From Methanosarcina mazei S-6 (lineage in GTDB: Archaea; Halobacteriota; Methanosarcinia; Methanosarcinales; Methanosarcinaceae): a stretch of 64,000 nucleotides of DNA. The position numbers and the translations under genes were made by a program. Positions 8,696-16,201 of the stretch are shown one piece after another; position 1 is the stretch's first letter, and the number at the start of each line of letters is the position of its first letter. Under the pieces are notes generated by a model. That model was not told the origin of the DNA. It was given only the letters and a program-made list of their open reading frames with translations, and did no database searches. The stretch is from NCBI RefSeq assembly GCF_000970205.1, contig NZ_CP009512.1, forward strand, positions 2,046,001-2,110,000, in the 5' to 3' direction.

Positions 8696-8816
8696 CAGGT
8701 GTATTTCAATATCTAATCCCAGCAGTACACTTCTTGCAGAGAGGGAGTATATTTTATGCAGAACCTCAGTATATTGAAAAGAAATTTAAAAAGAAAATGA
8801 ATAACAATTATAACAA

Positions 8817-9365
8817 TTACTTCTTTTCAAGAAACTCTATGAACGAATCTAAATTCTGCTCTTTCATTTGAATACAAAAATCATTATTTTCGCCTATGTT
8901 TTTATACTGTTCGTACACGGCAGTTAGCTGGTTATACATTGTTAAGTTTACGGACTTATACCACTGCGCATAATCCTGAATTATGTTAACAGATATCGGG
9001 CACAATAACAATGTTAAACCAAATCCTGCTTCCGGGTCCGGAAAAATTACAAACGGGAAATTTCTACATGCTTCCGGCCTGTTATTGTATATTCTGCATT
9101 TCGAGTTTGTCAATAATGGGCACTGCCCGACGATTGCTTTATAACATCCTTCCAGCTCTGATTTTACTGCATTCGATTTTAAAATATTGGCACTTTCTTT
9201 ATCTACATTTTTTAAGATTTTCTCATATTCTTTTCTGCGAAAATCAATAATATGATGTCTGCAGCAGCTCGCGTTGCATGATTCTGGACATTCATAATTT
9301 TTAAGTATGCTTTGAGTTTTTGAGATTAACCAGTCGTATTTTTCAAAACGTTGTCTCCTATCCAT
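8817..9365 (-). CDS. YkgJ-family cysteine cluster protein
   Basis: Contains the CxxxCxxxCC signature of the zinc/iron-chelating YkgJ family at C26, C30, C34, C35 (CPESCNASCC). Downstream are the family's second cysteine group in QCPLLTNSKCRIYNNRPEAC and RNFPFVIF. ATG 9365 is chosen because AGGTGA lies just upstream; a GTG three codons earlier (9374) is possible. About 182 aa, cytoplasmic. Members bind metal or an iron-sulfur cluster, and their biochemical role is generally unknown. It stands alone. Confidence 0.85.
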   Translation of the reverse strand: MDRRQRFEKYDWLISKTQSILKNYECPESCNASCCRHHIIDFRRKEYEKILKNVDKESANILKSNAVKSELEGCYKAIVGQCPLLTNSKCRIYNNRPEACRNFPFVIFPDPEAGFGLTLLLCPISVNIIQDYAQWYKSVNLTMYNQLTAVYEQYKNIGENNDFCIQMKEQNLDSFIEFLEKK

Positions 9366-9424
9366 AGTATTCACCTATTTGAAAGAAAAAAGAGATGTTA
9401 AATACATGAAAGATATCAATTGCC

Positions 9425-9682
9425 CTATTTGATAAGAATTATAGCATACAGATAATTATAGCATACAGATAAAGACTTATTTACTCCGGCATTATTTCTC
9501 TTTTCCTGTTCTGGCTGCAATTCCTCAACTTTTTTGACATTTCTCAAATAGATACTATTCAAACAGTGATGTTCTATATACGCCTGTTTTATATACGCCT
9601 GATCTAACTCGTTGTCGATTTTCCCGATGACCTGGAGACGATATTTATTCATTTTTCCTGCGAGAACCCGGTACCTGCTCAC
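9425..9682 (-). CDS. Doubtful small ORF
   Basis: An 85-codon frame (MSRYRVLAGKMNKYRLQVIG at its start). Its N-terminal codons overlap the degenerate dispersed repeat copy D, and its body contains two short direct DNA repeats (TATATACGCCTG and ATAGCATACAGATAA, each twice). No family recognised and no clear ribosome binding site. It may be a spurious frame or a decayed gene. Confidence 0.2.
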   Translation of the reverse strand: MSRYRVLAGKMNKYRLQVIGKIDNELDQAYIKQAYIEHHCLNSIYLRNVKKVEELQPEQEKRNNAGVNKSLSVCYNYLYAIILIK

Positions 9683-9713
9683 TTTAAAGAATGCAGGTGT
9701 GGGAGAATTAAAA
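9669..9713. repeat. Degenerate dispersed repeat, copy D
   Basis: Reads GGTACCTGCTCACTTTAAAG then AATGCAGGTGTGGGAGAATT. It keeps the CTGCTCACTT start, an (A)TGC(A/G)GG centre and a GTGGGAG element in the same order as copy B, but with several substitutions. Weaker than copies A to C. Confidence 0.4.
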
Positions 9714-9882
9714 CAAAAAAAGCTTAATGAAGAGAAAAAGAAATAACAGAAAAAGCTTAATGAAGAGAAAAAGAAATAACAGAAAAAGAAATAACAGAAT
9801 ATGAAATAACAGAAAAAGAAATAACAGAATATGAAATAACAGAAAAAGAAATAACAGAATATGAAATTAACAGAAAAAGAAA
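9714..9882. repeat. Tandem A-rich repeat array
   Basis: Two copies of AGCTTAATGAAGAG-AAAAAGAAATAACAG are followed by at least three copies of a unit made of AAAAAGAAATAACAG and AATATGAAATAACAG (15 + 15 bases). The array is directly repeated, not interspersed with unique spacers, so it is not CRISPR. It probably arose by slippage. Confidence 0.85.
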
Positions 9883-9975
9883 TCTACGAGAAATTTTAGG
9901 TTCCTGATGATATTTACGAATTCAGGATATAATGATTAAAACTTAGCAAAGATTAAAATTTAGCGGAACTGGCTT

Positions 9976-10104
9976 ATGATAAAAAAGAAAATGAATCTGC
10001 TAAAAAAACCACTTAACCCTTTAGTTATTATTTTTTGGGCTTTCATAGTTGTGGTTTTAGCTGTTGTTGGTCTGTTTTTTAAACGGAAAAAAGCAAAACG
10101 GTAG
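9976..10104 (+). CDS. 42-aa single-pass membrane protein
   Basis: ATG 9976 opens a frame of 42 residues. A basic N-terminus (MIKKKMNLLKKP) is followed by one hydrophobic helix (LVIIFWAFIVVVLAVVGLFF) and a basic tail KRKKAKR. The architecture is typical of small archaeal membrane proteins, but positive charge on both ends leaves the orientation unclear. No ribosome binding site stands out (a weak GGAACTGG). Function unknown. Confidence 0.45.
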   Translation: MIKKKMNLLKKPLNPLVIIFWAFIVVVLAVVGLFFKRKKAKR

Positions 10105-10445
10105 ATTAAAGTTCATGGAGAGAAACTGGAAATTTTATGAAGCACTATTGATCATCGAGTAATTCAGGAGAAAGCGGGTAACCTGTTTATTTTTGCGGTT
10201 TTAAAGAATGAAAAGAGAAAAAGTCTATCAAATTTCCATGACCTGAATAAATTGGAATAACTTCATTCTAATTTAAGCTGAGCTTGATTAAGTGAGCTTG
10301 AACTGAGCTTTATATTTACTTTTTTAACATTTACTTCTTCCTATTTCTTTTCCACACATCAATTATTTATATAAAATAAAAATAATTTAATATTGTGCCT
10401 GGCAGAGCATGACATGATAGATTCTTCAGCAGGGTTCACCAAAAT
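10105..10445. other. Intergenic region, AT-rich
   Basis: Between the small membrane protein and the VOC protein. It contains a partial direct repeat (GAGCTTGATTAAGTGAGCTTGAACTGAGCTT region, 10280-10310). No gene recognised. Confidence 0.4.
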
Positions 10446-10838
10446 TCACCAGGATTTATGCCTCCATTCCCGCAATTCTATGGCAAGACCATCGGGATCT
10501 TTAATCTCGGCTCGAATGGATGTGCCCAGATCCACAGGTCCCCAGGTAATATAGACGCCGTGACCACGAAGGTAATTAATCGCTCCTTCCATTGATTCTA
10601 CTTCCAGGGCAATCGCGCGGCAGCCCACAGTCATGGATGAAGGCATGTGAGCAAGGTTTTTCACATGCATTAATTCAATGACGGTATCGCCCAGCTGCAG
10701 ATAGGCGGTCTCCTTCAGCGGCCCGGTATTCACTGGTTTCCGGGATAACAGACGAAACTCCAGTACATTCTGATAGAACGCCATCGATTTTTCGAAATTA
10801 CCCGGTAAAATCTCCACATGGTCAATACGTTTAAACAT
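10446..10838 (-). CDS. VOC-family (glyoxalase/bleomycin-resistance fold) protein
   Basis: A 130-aa protein with the paired beta-alpha-beta-beta-beta modules of the vicinal oxygen chelate superfamily. The N-terminal RIDHVEILPGNFEKSMAFY places a metal-type His near residue 7. The first half ends at DTVIELMHV (Glu). The second module ends IKDPDGLAIELREW with a terminal Glu ligand. Such proteins act as lyases, dioxygenases or resistance proteins, and the substrate cannot be read here. ATG 10838 follows GAGGAG. Single gene. Confidence 0.88.
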   Translation of the reverse strand: MFKRIDHVEILPGNFEKSMAFYQNVLEFRLLSRKPVNTGPLKETAYLQLGDTVIELMHVKNLAHMPSSMTVGCRAIALEVESMEGAINYLRGHGVYITWGPVDLGTSIRAEIKDPDGLAIELREWRHKSW

Positions 10839-11254
10839 TGCTTACTCCTCCCTCTGTTCTCCTGAGACTGGTGAGTGCCCTGGCAATGAGCATCGTCCAG
10901 AATCTTGCCCGAATTAAATTGTTGACATGTATATTAAAAAGTTACAGTAATATGTAATATTGAACCATTTAATATTGAACCTAATGTAATTATAATTTCA
11001 TTGGGATGATATAATTTCATTAAGATGAAGTTCCAGCGTGAAAGTCCCTAGGAGCAAAAGAAAGGGTTTCTATGAGAATTGCAGTTGTGAAATGTCGGAT
11101 TTCTCTATCTAAACATAAAAATTAATAATGATTATCAGGAATTACTTTAAAGCTGTTTATTTAATTAAATAAGAGAAGCCATATTAAATAAAACGGCTTT
11201 AGATACTTCAATACTGCTGAAAAGAATGCAGCATGATTTGAAAAGGGGGACCTT
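10839..11254. other. Intergenic region, AT-rich with short repeats
   Basis: Repeated ATTGAACC(A/T) and ATAATTTCATT(G/A) motifs occur at 10960-11020. It provides the promoter regions of the two divergent genes (VOC and cytosine deaminase). No gene seen. Confidence 0.4.
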
Positions 11255-11836
11255 ATGAAACATTTTATTACAAAGGAAACGCCTGTTACGGAAGAAGCTC
11301 TCAATGTCATCGCTTATTTGCCCACGAAAAGCCTTCCTGCGATAGTTGAAGATGAGTTCTTCGTTAAACTGAGCGACCGCGATATTATGCGTATAGCAGT
11401 TCTACTTGCACAAAAAAGCTATGATGAAGGAGGCTGCCCGATCGGTGGTGTAATTATCGATAACAGGACGCGCCTGATTGTTGGCAAAGGGCACAATACG
11501 CTTGTGCAGGATAATGACCCTTACAACCACGGCGAAACTTCAGCCATACGAGATGCTGGACGGCAGGATTTCGGTAACACTACGATTTTCACAACCCTCA
11601 GTCCCTGCGATGTTTGTGCCACACTGATATATATGCGCCAGTTTAACCGCGTGGTAATTGGCGATGTTACGAATGCTTCGGGCACTGAGCAGATGCTGCG
11701 CGAAAAGGGAGTAAAAGTGGATATCCTTGAAGACCCTGCGGGAATAGCATTGTATGCGAAATATAAAGCTGAAAAGCCTGATCTGGATCTGGAAGACTGG
11801 AAAGGGCTGGCTGCTGTTCGGAAGGCTCAACCCTGA
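11255..11836 (+). CDS. Cytosine deaminase, yeast Fcy1-like
   Basis: A 193-aa zinc deaminase of the cytidine/deoxycytidylate deaminase superfamily. The catalytic set is H92 and E94 (NHGETSAIRD) with C118 and C121 (TLSPCDVC). The N-terminal part GGCPIGGVIIDN, the spacing of the zinc ligands and the C-terminal tail (KPDLDLEDWKGL) resemble yeast Fcy1-type cytosine deaminase, which converts cytosine to uracil for pyrimidine salvage. About 30 extra residues precede the conserved domain. GGGGGA lies 6 bases before ATG 11255. It stands alone with long flanking intergenic regions. A guanine or nucleoside deaminase remains possible. Confidence 0.85.
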   Translation: MKHFITKETPVTEEALNVIAYLPTKSLPAIVEDEFFVKLSDRDIMRIAVLLAQKSYDEGGCPIGGVIIDNRTRLIVGKGHNTLVQDNDPYNHGETSAIRDAGRQDFGNTTIFTTLSPCDVCATLIYMRQFNRVVIGDVTNASGTEQMLREKGVKVDILEDPAGIALYAKYKAEKPDLDLEDWKGLAAVRKAQP

Positions 11837-12453
11837 TAATGGAAATATTTAAGGAAGCCTGCAAGCTCTTAATTTCATGATAAAATAACTATACTGAATA
11901 AAAATTCTTTTTTGCTTACCCTGTAAATAGACGAATCGGAAATATTGTCCTTTTTAGTTTCTTTCAGATAAATGTTTATCCTGAAACCATTTTTATAAAG
12001 TTTCACTTCTATTATTGTCTACAATTTTATTGTGTCTGCAATAACGTCAATTCAAGATTTAATTTTATATTAATAAATATATTTAGACAATATTGATTAA
12101 ATGATAATTCATTTAGCTTTTTAATATACAGAATAACGATTTATACACAAATGATTATTATATATGATGAAGATATAATTTTAATATTTTCGCTTTCTAA
12201 TGCTGTCAATATTTTTATTATTCTTATCTATAAATGTCATGATTTACCAGGAGCTCTTTACCACAGTCTGAATTCAGAGTTTTATGTGGGCGAACAGATA
12301 CTGAAAACAGTAGTTTTTGGTAGATAGTCCGTTAAAGTCAAGGGAATTTCCAGATTCATAATCAACGCTGGCATGAATTTAATGTGAAGAATAAAAGCAC
12401 ATTACATCCATGGTGATAGAATTAGGAAAAAATGGGAAATTCAGGGGGATTAA
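11837..12453. other. Intergenic region, very AT-rich
   Basis: About 600 bases without a recognisable gene. It likely holds the promoter of the downstream surface protein; TATA-like stretches (TTTATATTAATAAATAT, near 12065) are abundant, so the actual start site cannot be chosen. Confidence 0.4.
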
Positions 12454-14484
12454 ATGTATAAAATAACCAAAATGATAATTTTGTTAGTAGCAGGAATGTG
12501 TTTACTAACAGGCTTTGTTACGACTACAACAGCTTTGACCAATATTTTGGTAGAATCAGACCACGCATATGCAAATAATTTTGATTATATCTGGCCTGAG
12601 ATAAGTCATCCTGAAGCAACTCAGATGCGTCTTCATTTTACGAAATTAGAGCTTGATTTTGATGACAAGCTAATCCTTTTAGATAAGGATGGAAACAAGC
12701 TTGTAACTTTTAAAGACTATAAAAATGAAGATTTCTGGACAGAGTGGTATACAGGAAATACAATCAAAGTCAAACTTGAAACTAATAGGTATGGTACTGC
12801 TTATGGGTTCAAAATAGATCAGGTAGAAACCAGAAATGATATGGCTCCGTCTGGTGATTTACCTGAATCATACCATTCTTACGCAAACAATTTTAATTAT
12901 ATCTGGCCTGAGATAAGCAGGCCTGAAGCAACTCAGATGCGTCTTCATTTTACGAAATTAGAGCTTGATTTTGATGACAAGTTAATCCTTTTAAATAAGG
13001 ATGGAAACAAGCTTGTAACTTTTAAAGACTATAATAATGAAGATTTCTGGACAGAGTGGTATACAGGAAATACAATCAAAGTCAAACTTGAGACTAACAG
13101 ATATGAAACCGCTTATGGATTCAAAATAGATCAGGTAGAAATCAGAACAAATCCGGAATCCATATCAATGGATATAAAAGAAACTCCTTCTTCAAGTTCG
13201 GCTCCGTTTGCATATATTACAAACGGCGGCAGTAACAATGTTTCGGTAATTGATACCGTAAATAATACTGTTATAGCTGTGGTGGATGTAGGGAGCGATC
13301 CTTTTGGAGTTGCAGTTGCACCTGATGGAACAAAGGTATATGTGGCAAACATGGGCAGTAACAATATTTCTGTAATCGATACGGCCACGAACAGCGTTAC
13401 GGACACGATAGATGCAGGAATAAATCCGAGAGGAATTGCAGTTAGCCCGGATGGAACAAAAATATACGTGGTAAACTCTGCAAGCAATAATGTATCTGTT
13501 ATTGATACAGTTACAAACAATGTTACAGCCAGCGTGACTGCCGGAGGAATTCCTTATGGAGTTGCAGTCAACCCGGATGGAAAAAAGGTATATGTGACAA
13601 ATGGCGATATTGGCAATGAAAATAACACGGTTTCCGTAATTGACACGATTTCAAATAATGTTATAGCCACGGTGACTGCCGGAGGGATTCCTTACGGAGT
13701 TGCAGTCACACCGGATGGAACAAAGGTATATGTGGCAAACTGGGGCAGTGACAATGTTTCTATTATTGACACGACATCAAACAATATAACAGCCAGAGTG
13801 AACATAACAAAACCTGTTGGAATTACAGTAAGCCCGGATGGAAAAAAGGTATACGTGACGAATGTCAGCAATAATCTTTCTGTGATTGACACGGCAAATA
13901 ATACTGTTACAGCTACGGTGAATGTAGGGAGCGATCCTTCTGGAGTTGCAGTCACGCCGGATGGAAAAAAGGTATATGTGGTAAACAGTGGCAGCAACAA
14001 TGTATCTGTTATTGACACTGCTAGCAATATTGTCATAGCCACGGTGCCTACAGGAAATACTCCCAGAGCTTTCGGGCAGTTTATATCAGGGTCAGTAAGC
14101 AATTCTGCTGCACCCGCAGGGCCGGAATGTAAGGAAATTAAAGATTATTTGCCAGTATACACCAATGGCGTTAATCTTAACATAATAAATAAAGTTGGAA
14201 AAGATATCCTGGTGGTGTGGACAAAGGCAGATTCCAGAGAACCAGTTTTCAAAGTGAATATTCTTAATGAGCAAAATCGTACAGTTACAACTCCTACTGG
14301 AATTGTCGATGAATATATCCGAATATCATATCCTCAGGAGGTATGTTCATGGTACCGTGTAATCCAGGCAACTAATAGTGGACATACTCAATTGGAATCA
14401 GGCTATGATTATACTGTTACGTACTATTGGGGATCAAACGGAACAGGGCTTACACCAATTCCGGATAGTGAAGCTCCTGAGTGA
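12454..14484 (+). CDS. Secreted YVTN beta-propeller surface protein with duplicated CUB-like N-terminal domain
   Basis: A 676-aa exported protein. Residues 1-28 form a signal peptide (IILLVAGMCLLTGFVTTTTA). Next come two nearly identical domains of about 90 residues (about 34-125 and 133-225), each starting (H)(A/S)YANNF(D/N)YIWPEIS and containing TKLELDFDDKLILL, which resembles a CUB-type beta-sandwich. About seven YVTN-type propeller repeats of roughly 42 residues follow (about 250-545), with units such as VSVIDTATN and PDGTKVYVAN. A C-terminal domain of about 120 residues (from GPECKEIKDY) is not recognised. No membrane anchor is visible. YVTN propellers are common in Methanosarcina surface layers. 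ATG 12454 has GGGGG upstream. Confidence 0.88.
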   Translation: MYKITKMIILLVAGMCLLTGFVTTTTALTNILVESDHAYANNFDYIWPEISHPEATQMRLHFTKLELDFDDKLILLDKDGNKLVTFKDYKNEDFWTEWYTGNTIKVKLETNRYGTAYGFKIDQVETRNDMAPSGDLPESYHSYANNFNYIWPEISRPEATQMRLHFTKLELDFDDKLILLNKDGNKLVTFKDYNNEDFWTEWYTGNTIKVKLETNRYETAYGFKIDQVEIRTNPESISMDIKETPSSSSAPFAYITNGGSNNVSVIDTVNNTVIAVVDVGSDPFGVAVAPDGTKVYVANMGSNNISVIDTATNSVTDTIDAGINPRGIAVSPDGTKIYVVNSASNNVSVIDTVTNNVTASVTAGGIPYGVAVNPDGKKVYVTNGDIGNENNTVSVIDTISNNVIATVTAGGIPYGVAVTPDGTKVYVANWGSDNVSIIDTTSNNITARVNITKPVGITVSPDGKKVYVTNVSNNLSVIDTANNTVTATVNVGSDPSGVAVTPDGKKVYVVNSGSNNVSVIDTASNIVIATVPTGNTPRAFGQFISGSVSNSAAPAGPECKEIKDYLPVYTNGVNLNIINKVGKDILVVWTKADSREPVFKVNILNEQNRTVTTPTGIVDEYIRISYPQEVCSWYRVIQATNSGHTQLESGYDYTVTYYWGSNGTGLTPIPDSEAPE

Positions 14485-14622
14485 TATATCATTTATTGAG
14501 AGCTGGTATATCACTCATTGAGAGAGCTGGTTGAAAATATCATTTTTGAGTTTTAAAGGATAAAATCTAAAAATTCCCTTTTTTCAGGGGAATTTTTAAA
14601 ATTAATTTTTTAGATTCGGTGT
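14485..14622. repeat. Short direct repeat in convergent intergenic region
   Basis: TATATCA(T/C)T(T/C)ATTGAGAG(AG)AGCTGGT occurs twice in tandem at about 14486-14530, between two convergent genes. T-runs after it (14578-14590) could terminate the plus-strand transcript. Confidence 0.5.
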
Positions 14623-15744
14623 TTAATCTGGAGTTCCTCTTATTCTTTCCTTTTGCCTCAAGTTATAAACCGAGACTTCTGCCAGGTCATGTCGTCCCCG
14701 GAAATCATATTTCTGGTTACCTTTAACGAAACCGCGGATGAGGCCAGTCTCTGGAGAATACTCGATGAATGAATTTTCTCTCTGAACAGCTCCGATAATT
14801 TTGTTTTCGTCGGAAGCGGAAGTCAGATTGTACTGCCCTGCTTTTTCATCAGAGACTGTTAGCAGCCTGAAATGTGTCAATGTATCTTCTGTAATTCCGT
14901 CACCATTCAAAACAGCAGTATATTCCCCGGTCAATGTTCTGTTAGTTTCCGCCCACTCAGTTCCGTCCCCTGTCAGGGGCAGGGATGAGATTTTACCATT
15001 AACATAGAGAGCATATGAGATGGTTATATTATGCGTGTTCTGGTCGATATTGCCCAGGATGAAGTTACCTTTTTCACAGAGCATAACAAGCTCGATTGTA
15101 CCATCCTCGGCAATTTTTTCGATGTATCCGGCGAAAGGCGTGGATGTTGTTTTCCCATGTGCAGTGATTTTACCGGAGAAAACGTTTCCTTCCTGACTGT
15201 CTATTTCGTAAACGCTGTTCTGGGCAGTTGTCCACGTCCCCATGAGGTCAGGAATCGGCTTTCTGTCACAGGGAACTTCTGCTCCGTTACGTACTGCGAG
15301 AGCCGTCCGGACCGTAACAACACCTCCTGAACTGGAGATCATTCTCGTTGAGAAAATGTCATCTGACCTTATGATGCCGCTTCGGTACGCTCTGGTATTC
15401 CCTTCACTTTCATAGCTGAAGAAATGCTTGCCGTGTTTATCGTCAATAGCAAAGAACAGAGGAGAGCAGGAGTCATCCTCCATAATCGTAAACAGCCTGT
15501 CATATTGAGTGACTGTATAATCTTCTCCTGAGTTCTCTGCGGAAAATTCACCGGACGCAGAATCATAAGTGATACCTGAAAATGTTGTAAAATCGCCGGT
15601 GATATCATATGGTACCTGTTTTAACCCTGTATCTGTTGCCGGGGGTCCGGGACTGACATAACCGGTGGTAGCAGTTCCTGCAATTAGAAAAAGAATTGCC
15701 AGGGAAAAGCTCACCGCAATTACTGTTCTGTAAAATGCTTTCAT
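14623..15744 (-). CDS. Secreted protein of unknown function
   Basis: A 373-aa protein with an N-terminal signal sequence (VIAVSFSLAILFLIAGTATT) and no C-terminal anchor, so probably released or loosely held outside the cell. The mature part is beta-rich with Thr/Ser/Gly, and two stretches share a pattern of a question-like core (LMGTWTTAQNSVYEIDSQEG and LTGEYTAVLNGDGITEDTLT). No known domain was recognised. It sits between the propeller protein and the first DUF3344 gene, which suggests a cell-surface cluster. ATG 15744 is preceded by AGGAGG. Confidence 0.75.
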   Translation of the reverse strand: MKAFYRTVIAVSFSLAILFLIAGTATTGYVSPGPPATDTGLKQVPYDITGDFTTFSGITYDSASGEFSAENSGEDYTVTQYDRLFTIMEDDSCSPLFFAIDDKHGKHFFSYESEGNTRAYRSGIIRSDDIFSTRMISSSGGVVTVRTALAVRNGAEVPCDRKPIPDLMGTWTTAQNSVYEIDSQEGNVFSGKITAHGKTTSTPFAGYIEKIAEDGTIELVMLCEKGNFILGNIDQNTHNITISYALYVNGKISSLPLTGDGTEWAETNRTLTGEYTAVLNGDGITEDTLTHFRLLTVSDEKAGQYNLTSASDENKIIGAVQRENSFIEYSPETGLIRGFVKGNQKYDFRGRHDLAEVSVYNLRQKERIRGTPD

Positions 15745-16128
15745 TTCTCTATTCCTCCTTATTTTTTCAATACATTTTACAGTAATTTCATTGTTTTAAA
15801 TGTTAATATGTTAGAGCACGGGCTAACTTCAGAGTTTTCCATTAAAAGTATGATAAGCTTATTTGTTTCTCTGCCATCTAAATTTTTCTTCCAATTTTTT
15901 TCCAATTTTCTCTTATATAACTGTCATTTTACATCTTCGGAATTTATTAAACAGAGTATTCGTCTCTTAACTCTTCCTGGATATAAGTCCTGAAAGTCTG
16001 AAAAAAATAGGTTTCGGGATGAGCTCATTGAGTAAAAAATATTTGCTTAGAGTAAAAAAATATTCTCTTAATATGTGCGCTTGTTTTGAGAAAAAACCGT
16101 AAGTCTGGCAGTATACAAAAAATAAGAG
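15745..16128. other. Intergenic region
   Basis: Upstream region of the minus-strand secreted protein. T/A-rich with no gene seen. A short repeat GTAAAAAAATATT(T/C) occurs at about 16031-16066. Confidence 0.4.
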
Positions 16129-16184
16129 TTTTTCGGCTTGAACTCATAATTTTTTATGAGTTCACAATATTCAGAGCCGAAAAA
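16129..16184 (-). terminator. Large stem-loop after the first DUF3344 gene
   Basis: A perfect inner stem GAACTCATAA / TTATGAGTTC (16140-16149 with 16154-16163) sits inside an outer stem TTTTTCGGCT / AGCCGAAAAA (16129-16138 with 16175-16184). It lies 17 bases downstream of the 16202 stop codon on the minus strand, where it reads as a GC-cored hairpin ending in T-rich sequence. Confidence 0.75.
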
Positions 16185-16201
16185 ATGAAGAAACAGCCTT
16201 A

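Noticed and set aside
9714-9882. CRISPR-like appearance of the repeat array
   Set aside because: Repeats are directly adjacent and A-rich, without unique spacers, and no cas genes are nearby. The same applies to the arrays at 39777, 47820 and 58302.
13131-14102. Minus-strand ORFs opposite the YVTN propeller protein
   Set aside because: They are antisense reflections of the propeller repeats, without starts supported by ribosome binding sites.
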